Shown: one piece after another, positions 43,290 through 54,089 of the stretch | Layout: each line of letters opens with the position of its first letter | Numbering within the stretch: position 1 is the stretch's first letter | From: Trebouxia sp. TZW2008 | Taxonomy: Eukaryota > Chlorophyta > Trebouxiophyceae > Trebouxiales > Trebouxiaceae | Length of the DNA: 64,000 nucleotides | Reading direction: 5' to 3' | Assembly: GCA_002118135.1 (NCBI GenBank) | Contig: BDIU01000107.1 | Span: 1 to 64,000, forward strand | The notes under the pieces: generated by a model | Seen by the model: the letters and a program-made list of their open reading frames with translations, nothing else | The model's database searches: none | What the model was told of the DNA's origin: nothing | Translations under genes and position numbers: made by a program

Positions 43290-43970
43290 AGCACCTGCAA
43301 GGCACAGACTCACCTGCAGGCTTCTGGTTGCACATACCTTTGATCGCCTGAATTGCCATGTTTCAGCAGTTCAGAGCTTGAGCCATGGATCTCAGTGCCT
43401 GCAAGGCACAGACCAAACTGTAGACCTCAGCTTCTTCTACAAGGCAAAGTCCACTGTTTGACCTGTGCCCTGCAGTAACAGCAATGATTCATGGCAGTAG
43501 CTCAAGACTGCTGAGATATAGTTAGTCAGAGTCCAGATTGGCAGCTCGTAGTGCCACCTGCTGAGCACTGATCAACGCACAGGTGTCAGTTGGATTTTCA
43601 ACGCAATGACTTTTGTTTGAAGTGTGCCCTGCAGTAACAACAATCATTCATGGCTGTTGCTCTAGACTGCTGAGACGTAGCAAATCAGAGTCTAAGCTGG
43701 CAGCTTGCAGTGCCACCTGTACAGCACAGATCAAAGTGCATTTCTCAGCTTGTTAAACAAGGCAAAATGCAACGGGTTGTCTGTGCCTTGCAGCTGGTAC
43801 TGACATGCATAGCTGTACCTGAGGACTGACAAGACACAGCAATTCAGGGACTAGATTGGCAATTTAGCGCCGCCTGCAGATCACAAAGCATCCTGCAGCT
43901 CTCAACCCAGTGTGCAGGACCACCATTGTTGAAAGGCCTGTTCCCTGCAGCTGACGACAGACATCACAAC
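43290..43970 (-). repeat. Tandem exon-like units, four copies
   Basis: Units of about 170 bases, in minus orientation, start after ACTGCAG or GCTGCAAG at about 43457, 43630, 43780 and 43950. Aligned readings are YSLVCALQALRSMA, TCALISAQQVALRAANLDSD, CTLICAVQVALQAASLDSDL and LCDLQAALNCQSS. One copy has an in-frame TAA. The pattern suggests a duplicated helical exon, parent gene unknown. Confidence 0.6.
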
Positions 43971-44215
43971 TGCAGCTCAGGACTGCTCAGATGTAGGAGT
44001 TTAGAGTGTGCAGATGCAGGGAGCATTTTGTTCGTTGCATATAATTAACCAACAGAGGAGGCAGAAATACTGCAACAAATGTTGTGTGATGTGCAGGGCA
44101 ACAAGTATGGACCTGTGGTGCTTGACATCAGCTTGATGACGGTGCTTGGAATCAGCTTACTTCTATGGACGCAAACCACTTGACTCAGTGTTGGCAAGCT
44201 GGCATCAGCTTGGAT

Positions 44216-45266
44216 TTATAACTCAGGAAAACTGGCAGAAGCTAGTGCTTCAGCATGCTGGTGCTTGCTCTTGTCATCTCCAGGCATTGCAAGAGCATGA
44301 GTCCTCAGGAAAGGGGGCGTGAAATTTACACCGCTGTGTTTGTTTAAGACTGTGATAGCATCTGGCACAGGCAACGATTGGTCTCCCATGCATGCAATAG
44401 TCAAGGTTTGGAGGACATTGACAACATGCGTCCTGATGGATGTGTTTGTTTCAGCTGTCTCAAGACTACTTTGGCAGTACAGCAATATATACATGCAACG
44501 GTGACATCAGCGGCTGTATGCCTCAGTAGACAGTGCCATCATTGTGCGTCATGTCAGCTGCAAGAGCAATGAGTTTCCCCACAAGGTAGCATTTGCGCAG
44601 CTGATATACTGGGTTTTGCATTTAGCAGTGTACTGCAAGGCTAAAAGCATGGCATGAAACGACAAGGTGACCATAAGTCTTCCTTTGTGCATGATCTTGC
44701 ACACCTGTGTCACCATGATGCAATGATTGCAGTGTGAGCAAATCAGAGACGTTGCCTCAAGAAAAGTGCGATCCAAATTTGGCTTGCTGCGTTTGTTGAT
44801 CGCAGCAGTGTTTACGGTAGCCAGGCTGAAGTCACTGGTCATGTCATGATCAACGTATGCAGTGACTGAAAACATGTCTACTCAGGTACAGTAAGCTGTT
44901 TACTGAGCGTGCCTTAGAGAATGAGGTACTGAAGCAGCAGCTAGCTGACACCCCTGGGCCGAAGGCTTTTGACTCAAGATATTAAAGCTGTGAGACGGTG
45001 CTATGAAGATGCTTTACATGTGCAACAGCACGGTGCATGCTGAACGCAACCTCAGCTCAACCCTGCTGTGCCTGTGACTTACATTCCTGACTGCAGTCAC
45101 GACCACGTGGCAACTGAGGCAATGCCCAGTATGCATGTAAACAAGTAACTTCAATGCAGCATTTGGCAATTATCTGACGGGCCACAGGCCTGTATTGCTG
45201 ATTGCCCTGAGTGCATGTCCTGATGCATACATCATAAGAGGGTTTGAAGTGCTTGAACATGCGCAA
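44216..45266. other. Exon-like stretches of unknown affiliation
   Basis: A minus frame at 44494-44216 (QSSLETAETNTSIRTHVVNV and LPVPDAITVLNKHSGV) and another at 44875-44560 (KRSKPNLDRTFLEATSLIC) are longer and less repetitive than expected by chance. A plus-strand piece at about 44885-44985 reads as a coiled coil (ERALENEVLKQQLAD) ending at SRY stop. None was joined into a gene. Confidence 0.25.
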
Positions 45267-45740
45267 AGAAGATGCGTCAGAACATTGGAAGGTCTCGCTC
45301 GCAATACATACCGGCTGTCAAACATGCAATGCGCAACAGGACGCAATGTGCGCTGACACTCGACATTACTGCCATAACCCGCTTCGATGCATTGCTGACA
45401 GGCGCGTAATGTTTCATTCCATTGGAACTGTGCTCAGCTTAATGATGCTGTACATCCCTTCTGCCCAGCACCATCAAACATGCATCCTGTGAATATGCAA
45501 GGGTGTTGTCAAGTGCAAACGCATGTCCTGTATTACATGCAAGCTACTGCTACAAAAGCCCTTACTGTTCTGTATCTATTTATGACTGGTCATTGAATAA
45601 TGGCACTGTGTCAGAGCAAATTGACAAGTCGTTTATATCAGCTTATTCACATGCGTTGGGTTCATTGTCAAAGCTGTCAAGTTGAGAGTGCTCAGCATGC
45701 TCGTGCAAGTTGTGGCTGGGGATTGGAGGCTGAGCAGCGT

Positions 45741-48700
45741 CTAAAGGTCAATTGGGTCATTTGACTCAGACTTTTTTGGTCTGCCACGCCTTTTGGGCTG
45801 TGCATCAGGTTCAGGCTGTTTTTTAGGGCTGCCAGGTCTTCCTGTTGGCTGTCCTGAAAATTCTGAGTCGAATGCATCAAACTCATCTTCTTCATCTGAG
45901 TCATCATCAGGCTGCTGTGGCTTCGGAGCAAAACTGCTCTCAGGAGAAACCCTAGCCGCTTGTGCTTGGTCAAATTGACCCTGATCTTGCTGATACATGC
46001 TAGACATGTCTGCTGCAGCCTGTTGCTCTGAACCCAAGGGCTGTTGCCTGCTGCCCTGGGGCTGCTGCCCTGAGCCCTGGGGCTGTTGCCCTGAGGCCTG
46101 GGACTGTTGCCCTGCGCCCTGAGCTGATTCAAAGTCACTTGATGACTGAGCGCTCTGGCTGTCAGCTGAACTGTTCTGGAACTCAGCTGCTTGAGTTTGA
46201 GAGGCAGGCTGAGCTTGATTGCTGAGCTGAGGTTCAGACGAGTTTGGCTCGACATCGATCCAGTCCTCATCAGACTCCTCGTCTTCTGAATCATATTCCT
46301 CATCGTATTCCTCATCGTATTCCTCTTCATCATCATCGTACTCCTCCTCATCTTCCTCTTCTTCTTCAGCCCCAGATTCTTCCTCTTCATCACCAGATTC
46401 CTCCTCTGAATCATCATCTGATGATGCGGCTTCAGCATTCACTTGGTCCAAAATGTCAGAGACCTGTTCAGGCGTGTACCCCTCTTGGCCAACCCACTCT
46501 GCAAAAGCACAATCAATGAGAAAAAGTCTGCAACAGTCAAAGCCTACAGCTTTTCATCTGTGTCCTTGCGTTCCTCTTCTTCTTTATGATCTGATGCTGC
46601 GGTTTCAGCTGTCACTTGGTTTAGAATACCAGAGGCCTGTTCAGGCGTGTACCCTTCTTGGTTCACCCATTCTGCACAAGGCAAAAATTCGTTACCAAAG
46701 AGACAAAAACGTCTGGAACGAATGCTTTGGCAAAATCAAACAGCATCTGTAGCTGCTGCTGCTGCTGCAGCTGTCGCATCTGCACCATCACAACCCAACT
46801 CTACATATCACACAATCAATTAGAGAAGCTGTGCTCAACAAATGTCTGTAGACATTGATCTCATGCCCAAACTATGCTTATGAAAGTAGACAAAGCAGGT
46901 GCTGTACGCAGTCAGAAGACATCTGGAGCTGCTGTTGCTGCTGCAGCTGTTCCTCCTGCACTGTCAGAAAGCCAAATCAGTCAGTCGATCAAGCGGTCAG
47001 TCAGGCAGGTAGGCATTGATCAGTCAATGAAAAAGCTTATGGCAGTCTTGCACGGAGCAGCTGATTGCGCCTGTATGTAGCTAGTCGCTGGGCTCATGGC
47101 GTGCCTGGCAAAGGCTTGTCATGATTGAATGAAGTCATTCACGTCACATGCTTGCTAGGCAGGGTCTACATCCAGCAGCTAGGTATGTGCATGTCTTCTT
47201 GCATGTGTATTGGAAGATTGAGTCCACCCAAAATCCATGCAAGCTCAAGTGAAGTTTTGCCACTTGAGCTTCATGCTGATGTGTCATGTGTGTCAAGCAA
47301 TCGATGAAAATCGTAAGCCAAGCATCCACACATCAGCTGTGCTGCACATGAAGCAAGTCAGCCAGATTTGCAGAACACAGCACAATGCACCTGAAAACTC
47401 AGTGCATAACAGCTTTTTCCGCTGCTGTCAATTTGATAACGTACTGTGATGTGGCAAATGAGTCCATTCCTCAGCAAAGTTGGATGCAACCACAGTTCTT
47501 GCTGCTGTCAATTTGTGCTGTATGGCTTACCTTGGAACTTTTCATAGAGCCCCTCCAAGTCGTATTCCTCTTCACCGCTGTCTGAGTCCTCTTCGCTGCT
47601 TGCGTCCTCATCGTCTGTTTCATGTTCATCTTCATCCTCATCCTCATCATCTTCTTCATCCTGATCCTCTTCCTCATCAGCATCCACATATTCAATTTCT
47701 TCTCCATCCTCATCCTCGTCCACTTCTTCTTCTTCTTCATCCCCTTCTTCGTCTTCATCAACTTCTTCTTCTTCTTCATCCCCTTCTTTGTCTTCATCAA
47801 CTTCTTCATCTTCATCCACATCTTCAGACTCATACTCTTCTTCCTCGCCGCTTGCTACATCTTCATCCCCTGCAACAAAAGTCATCATGTTTTGATTCCC
47901 ACCATGGAAATCGCAAAGAAACCTTATAAACCCTGAATTCTACAACATAACCAATTCCTCTACCAGAAATAAGATTGTATTCTTTCCCCCATTCTCTCAA
48001 CTTAGATTCTCAACTTAGGTAGCTTAGGTGGTATGGACATGTCTGCAGGACGCTAGACACTAGGTTGCCTAAGGTCATGTTGTTTAGTCAAGTCAAGGGA
48101 CCAAATCCTCCAGGTCGCCCAAGAAAGATCTGGAACGACATTGATTTGTCTGACTTTCAACAGTTGAACATCAGGCGTCCATATTGCGACGCTCAAGACA
48201 TGCCTGCCTGGCGAGATAGGACTTGTGCCTCACATACCTAGCAGTATATGCTGGAACATGTAATGATGATGATGATGATGACTATTGTTATCTTTATCAT
48301 TATCATTTTCTGAATCGTAACGCCCAAAACCTAATGGACTACAACGTCAGGGCATCTTCATCACCTTCTTCAACCTCGTCTTCATACTCTTCCTCCTCCT
48401 CCTCATCCTCATCGAGTTCTGAATCTTCATCCTCTTCTTCATCTTCATCCACCTCTTCGTATTCATATTCATCCTCTTCATCATCCTCATCCCCTTCATC
48501 ATCTTCATCCAATTCCTCATCGTCATACTCTTCGTCATCTTCATCCCCTTCCTCATCTTCCTCCCCTTCCTCATCTTCATCCCCTTCATACTCTCGGGTG
48601 TCAGCGCGCTCCTCAAGCTCGTCCAGATACTCTTCAGCAGCTAGAGCCGTTTTATAGGCGAGGTCCGTCATTGGACCGTGCTCTTCTTCATGCTTTAGAG

Positions 48701-51700
48701 CAAACTCGTCCAGATCTTTGTATAGCTCATCTTTCTCTGCCTTTTTGGCAGCTTGGTGTTCTGCCAGATCTGTTGTCTCTATGAAAGCCTGCATGCACAA
48801 AAACAGATTCAGTATTGATGGCAACGTCCTAACGAAGCAGTGATCCTTTTGGTGCTGTTCAGCAAAACCATCCAGCTCTGTGTATAGCTCATCTTTCTCT
48901 GCCTTTCTGGCAGCTTGATGTTCTGCCAGGTCTGTTGTCGCTATGAAGGCCTGCATGCAACAAAAAAGAGAGTGAGTGTTCATGGCGTAATCCTTGACAG
49001 AGCCATATCGCTTTTGGTGCTTTTCAGCAAATTCGTCCAGCTCTGTGTACAACTCATCTTTCTCTGCCTTTTGGCGGCTTGGTATTCTGCCAGGCCTGCT
49101 GTCTCTATGAAGGCCTGAATGCATTCACAGAGATTGAGTGTTCATGGCAAAACAGTCCAAAGAATTATGTTCTTCGTAATGTCTTCCAGCGCACTTGTCC
49201 AGCTCTGTGCATGGCTCATCTTTCTTTGCCTTTTGGGTGTTGTTTGCTGCTCTGTCAGGTCTGTTATCTCTATGAAGGCCTGCATGCAACAAAAAAGAGA
49301 GTGTTCACGGCAAGATTTTTGACAGAGTTGTTGTGCTCTGTGTCCAGCTCGTCTTTCTCTGCCTGGTTGGTGTTCTGCCAGGTCTGTTGTATGAAGTCCA
49401 CGATTGCCAGAAATTCCTGCAAACAAAATTACACTTCTTTCAATGCAGGAAAGGATGCACAAGTCCAGGCGTATAATTTCCAACCTTAATTTTGATGCCT
49501 CTCTGCAGACAACACATTTGGTTGCCATAGAAGCATAGATGAAGGCTTGCTTGCCATAGACATTTATTTGCATTTCATGCATTCACTGGTTCTTGCAAAA
49601 CGTCTGCTAGGCAGGCACATGCAATTGTGTTGCTGTTAAACCTGCTGCCAATGGAGCATTCATGCCAGCCTTGACAAGGCCAACAATGCAAACTAGTTGG
49701 GTAATATGTTGCAACAGCTCAGTGGCACTTGCTGCCTGTCTACCACTGCAGACATATGTGCGTATATGACATGCAGCATGATCTGTTGATACAAATATAC
49801 AGTACACTGACATAATTGCCGCTTCCGTCTGTTTGCCGGTGACCTTAGATCTCAGGTGCAAATGCAACAGTTGCCATGACCTTGGATTGAATGTCACACT
49901 CACTGATTGTATGGTCATACACACACATCTCGCAAATGCAGCAACTGACGACATGATGCAGCTGAATACCATACTCAATGCCTGGCCACCACACGTAGAC
50001 ATGCAGCTCAATGGGCTAGCTAACCTCAAAGCACAGATATGTAGAGTGCCTTGTTTTGATTGTATACTTCTCTGCACACAAGGACAGTTACCAAGGGCGT
50101 ACCTTCATTTTGAGGAGGCATCCCTCGAGGAGGTCGTTGACATCACCATAGATAGCCACAGCTCCCACAAACTCTGATAAAGGCGCTGCAGACATACACA
50201 CAACTTGGTGCCTCATGAACTTGGTGTGTTATGACAAGTGTGTGAGTCATCACTTCAAGCCTCGTGTCAAACTCAGACAGATACTGCCAAAGGTTCTGCC
50301 ACAGTTTCTGCCACAGGCGCTGCATCCACAACACAGAGTTGCAACTTATTCGCCTTGCTGATCAAATAATCAAACGGCGTGAGGTCAATGTGTGACAGTC
50401 GAACAGTCAGTGCTTGGGACAATTTGGTCCCAGAACCACATGAGCTGCATGAGCCAGCGACAATACTGATGCACGTGGATGCAAGACGTGAACTTTTTCT
50501 GCTATAAATTCTGACACAGACACCGCAACCATCGAGCCAAACCAGTGATTGTGGTGTTCAAACATGTGAGAGCAATGCATGACAGAGTTGCTTTGGACAA
50601 CTTGGTGTATGATTTGTCAGCTTGCAACAATGCATGTCAATGCAAGGCCTGAACCTCAATTTCCACAAACTCTGCCTTTTTACATACAACGCATTCAAGC
50701 AGTGGGTGGCATGGGGGACTGATTGATGGCTAATTTGCATAGACTGCATGACTTGCAACATTGTTTGTGCATGGTGCACATTGAGCCTTGCCCTAGACTC
50801 ACAAAGCCATGTGAGACGCTGGACAAGGGATGATGTACAGCGCTGGGCATGACTCAGAAGAGATCTCTTCCTGTACAACTTTCACGCAAGTACATGACTG
50901 ATGAGCCTTAGACACACAAAGCCATGTGATTCGCTGGATGAGGGGGCGCTGTACATAACTCAGAAGACATCGCTTCATGAATGAGCCTCACCCAAGTATA
51001 TATATGATGAGCAGAAAAGCAGCAAGTGCTGTCAGATTTGAACAGGTTGCAGCTAAACAATTCACTATACAGACAGTCACTTGATCCGTGCAGAAGACCT
51101 GGAGTGAAAGGAGAAAACGGCAGAAAGATTGACATTTGTCACATTATGCACAAAGCACTCAGCAGATGCATATTAGCATGGTCACTATCACTCTCGTGAC
51201 CGTTATCTTTATCAATGTCATGAACATTATCGTCTCTTGACCATTATCATTAGTATTATCATGAATATCATCATGATCACTAATGACATGATTGTTGCCG
51301 TGACCTAACAAGTCATAGCCCATTCTGAAGCTGATTGTTGTGCTTGCCCATTATCAGGATCCAAAGAGATAGCGCCAGCCACAAAAGCCATTTGTGATAG
51401 ATAATGCAATTGTTTCAAAGAGAGAAAGTACCCTACCTGGCAAAAAGTAGCCCATTCTGAAGCTGATGCTGGTGCTCTTCCCATCGTCAGCATCTGAAAA
51501 GATAGCGCCAGCCACAAATTCCATTCCATCCACAGACTCCTCCAAAATCAGTTCATTTTCTTCTTCTGTCCTTTCAAGCGTTGTATAAAGCTCCAGGGTG
51601 GGTGTGGTTCCTGCGCCCCCATGAATGCTTATTAATGATGGTGATAAATGGTTACAGATTACTAAAAACATGACCATTAACCATTAATGATAATGGGTAC

Positions 51701-53783
51701 AGCATTACCTGCAACCATGTAATTAATGGTTACAGGTTGCAGCATATGTGTGTGGTTCAGACCCTCTCCCGCCAGGCTGACTTGTTGACCAGCCACTGTG
51801 AATGCTTGTGAAATGCTTAGATGCAAGCAGCCTCTCAACCAAGCATGATGTGTGACAACATGATAGTCGCCTTTTGGGTCCAGATCACAGATCAAAGCAG
51901 AGCTTACGGAGGTTCTGACATGGTGTATCCAGCTGCTGGCAGTCAAGAAAGGCAGTCATGGCATGACAGAGGCAAGCATATTCCTGGATTACATTTATGA
52001 ATGCTGACAGTGTAATGAGTTTGGGACAGCAAAGCGTGCTGATGAGTGCGTGACAGCTTGGGGACCAGAGCAGAGGCAAACATGGATCTGGGTTGTGTTT
52101 AGAGCTGCTGGCAGTGAAGCGAGTCAGTTGCGGCAACACAGAAGCAAGCAAAGTCCTGGGTTCAAGTGCACAGCTGCTGGCAGGATAGAGAACCATAAAC
52201 AGCAAAGCATGCTAATGGGTGTGCAGCAAGTTGGGGATACAAACAGAGATGACTGTGTGTCTGGCTTACTGTACACAAACAAGCTGCCAAAGTTGAAACA
52301 CATCAGTCCTGACAAAAGCAAGGCATGCTGATGGGGACATGGCAAGGCATGCTGATGGGGACATGGCAACTTGGTCAATAAGCAGAGGCAAATGTCTGTC
52401 TGAGTCTGAGTACACAGCTGCTGACATTGCAGCAGTTCACTGCAGTGAATCCTCTTTGTGGAAACACTCGATATAAGGACAATCTTGATGTAAGGACATC
52501 GCCGTTGGCAACCAATCACTGCATTCTGACTGCAGTGGTCCCTCTGAGTAAGGACAATTCAATGTGAGGACAAATTCTTTGGTAAACAAAGCAGTCGTTA
52601 CAAAGAGAGTGTATTGATCGACGCAAAGGGTGCTGATGGGTGTGCTTGCAGGTTGGTCTGGACGGCTTACCCCATTGGTAGAAGATGAAGTATGACATGA
52701 GCTCTGGTTGTAGCCTGTGTATCACTTGCTGCACAAACAAATCTCACTGTCAGCAAAGTGATGAACACACCAGAGCATGCCGCAATAGTACGACGCAGCA
52801 CAATGCAATGCTAGACCGTCATGCTACATCAGCGCATAGGTTATGAAAAGCATGTGGTTTTCAGCTGCTTGTGAAGATTTGAATGCAACATGCTCAGACT
52901 GCATGCTGTAACATGCATGTAGAGAGACTGTTCTTGAAGTGCAGCAGTGGCATTTGCTGTGGACATGCAATGCACACCAGCAGCATGCATGCTGTTTCAT
53001 GTGTGCATGTCATATGAGATGTATCAGCATGTCATGCAGCTTCAGTACATAGCAGCATGGGGATTCGCAGGGTGGAGGTACCTGATTAATCATATCAAAC
53101 CACGGTAGGTAGTTTGAGCGCTCTAACCAGAATTGATAGCACTCGCTTCTGGGCTTGTTGACGGTAATGATCAACTCATGTGTGATTTCCTCTGAGCTGA
53201 AATGAAGGTGTTCAAATGGGGAGTAGCCTATGTAGTTTCGAATGTCGTCATCTCGCAACACCCGGCCTGAATCGTCTTCGTCCAGACCGTCTGGAAGTTC
53301 AACTTGAGGATGGGGGATTCCAGGAGCTATTGGCCAATCTGCCAGTCGATCCCTGTTGTACTCGCTTTCTAGTTGTTTTTGCTCTGCTTCTTCATCTTCA
53401 TCATCATCTTCGTCTTCATATTCATCGTCGTCTGAGCCTGAGTCTGATTCTGCATCTGCATCCGCATCTGCGCTTGGTCTGCCCTTAGTCGACGGCTCTG
53501 CTGCAGATGCTGACACTCTCTGCTGGTGTCGCAATTTGCTGCATTGGTGCCTGCTGGGTGCCTTATGCGTGAATGTTTTGCTCGTGTTACTCCTGCATCG
53601 GGTGCAAAGCTTCAGTCCAGGAAGCTCGTCAATTGATGGCACTCAAAGTCACAAGATGACCGCCGACCTTGTCACAAGTGGTCTGAACATGCGTCTTTGC
53701 GACAGTGGTCGGTGACATGTCGGGAACGCATGCCGCGCGCTAGCTCGTTCGAAACCCCAACAACCGTTAAACACATAGGCCAT
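45741..53783 (-). CDS. SRPBCC/COQ10-like domain protein with hyperacidic C-terminal tail
   Basis: Downstream exons chain in perfect phase: (about 53600)-53082, 52728-52671, 51610-51437, 50185-50103, 48788-48365, 47869-47531, 46498-45741. The first exon is probably near 53783 (MAYVFNGCWGFERASARHAF, transit-like), but its splice is unresolved. After an acidic linker comes an SRPBCC (polyketide cyclase/COQ10) domain: EEITHELIITVNKP, WLERSNYLPWFDMI, SYFIFYQWG, ESVDGMEFVAGAIF and LSEFVGAVAIYGDVNDLLEG. A helical EKDELYKDLDEFALKHEEE region follows, then some 200 residues dominated by Glu/Asp, a Gln/Ser/Pro-rich segment and a C-terminal KRRGRPKK with an AT-hook-like GRP core. Total about 800 residues. 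SRPBCC folds bind hydrophobic ligands; an acidic, possibly chromatin- or nucleoid-binding tail is not typical of them. A chain of two genes is excluded only by phase, not by transcripts. Confidence 0.78.
46560..46690 (-). repeat. Upstream copy of the terminal acidic-gene exon
   Basis: EWVNQEGYTPEQASGILNQV at 46670-46590 mirrors EWVGQEGYTPEQVSDILDQV at the start of exon 46498-45741. It retains a TGTGCAG acceptor, then diverges after the first acidic residues. Confidence 0.88.
47940..48285 (+). mobile_element. 5'-truncated LINE (non-LTR retrotransposon) 3' end
   Basis: Frame 48023-48241 reads LRWYGHVCRT, RLPKVMLF, GRPRKIWNDIDLSDF and DMPAWRDRTCASHT then stop. This is the typical C-terminal end of LINE reverse-transcriptase proteins (WxGHVxRM ... 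GRPxxRWxD ... WR). An in-frame TAG directly precedes it. A (TGA)6 tail at about 48264-48282 ends the element, as in several LINE clades. It lies in the intron between exons 48788-48365 and 47869-47531 of the acidic gene, antisense to it. Left end not defined. Confidence 0.82.
48845..49435 (-). repeat. Four upstream copies of the AEKDELY exon
   Basis: Copies starting at about 48952, 49117, 49280 and 49415 repeat the acceptor and first part of exon 48788-48365 (AFIETTDLAEHQAAKKAEKD). Readings include AFIATTDLAEHQAARKAEKD and, in the most distant copy, FIQQTWQNTNQAEKDELD. They break off at or soon after the HQKDH / KHEEE position, before the acidic run. Confidence 0.87.
51300..51400 (-). repeat. 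Downstream copy of an SRPBCC exon (3' part)
   Basis: FVAGAISLDPDNGQAQQSAS mirrors FVAGAIFSDADDGKSTSISF of exon 51610-51437 and lies after it in transcription order. No 5' part is present. Confidence 0.8.
52319..52366. repeat. 24-bp exact tandem duplication
   Basis: CAAGGCATGCTGATGGGGAC plus ATGG occurs twice without a gap in an intron of the SRPBCC gene. The related GCATGCTAATGGGTGTG lies at 52206. Confidence 0.95.
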
Positions 53784-54089
53784 CACACGCAGTGCGCAAA
53801 ATCGTGACAAGCAACATGAACCAGCATTCACGGCTACAGGTGACTTTGCAGCGTTGACAATTTGGTGGCTTGACCGAGTCTTCTACTTCGTTTATTAGTC
53901 ACAGGTCGTATGACTACACGACTCACGTGCACAGCCGTTTTATGATGTTTGAACAGCCTTCTCAGAACGTTCGGAGCCTGCGCATCAGCAGTGCTTTTTG
54001 ATGCGGCAATACACCACCAGAGTACCTGGTTGCTTTGGTGCATTGCGGCGCGAGCAGTTATTGAATCTCGCGGTCTGATCAGTAGCACG
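53784..54089. promoter_or_regulatory. Shared upstream region of the divergent SRPBCC and OTU1 genes
   Basis: About 300 bases separate the probable SRPBCC start from the OTU1 ATG on the opposite strand. Only the layout supports a bidirectional promoter; the left start codon is uncertain. Confidence 0.4.

Noticed and set aside
47480..48657. Plus-strand Ser-rich and Phe/Ile/Leu-rich open frames
   Set aside because: These are the antisense of the acidic exons 47869-47531 and 48788-48365, whose GAA/GAT codons leave all other frames open.
51170..51310. ATCATTATC-rich stretch as a regulatory array
   Set aside because: Low-complexity intronic sequence without fixed spacing or conserved units.
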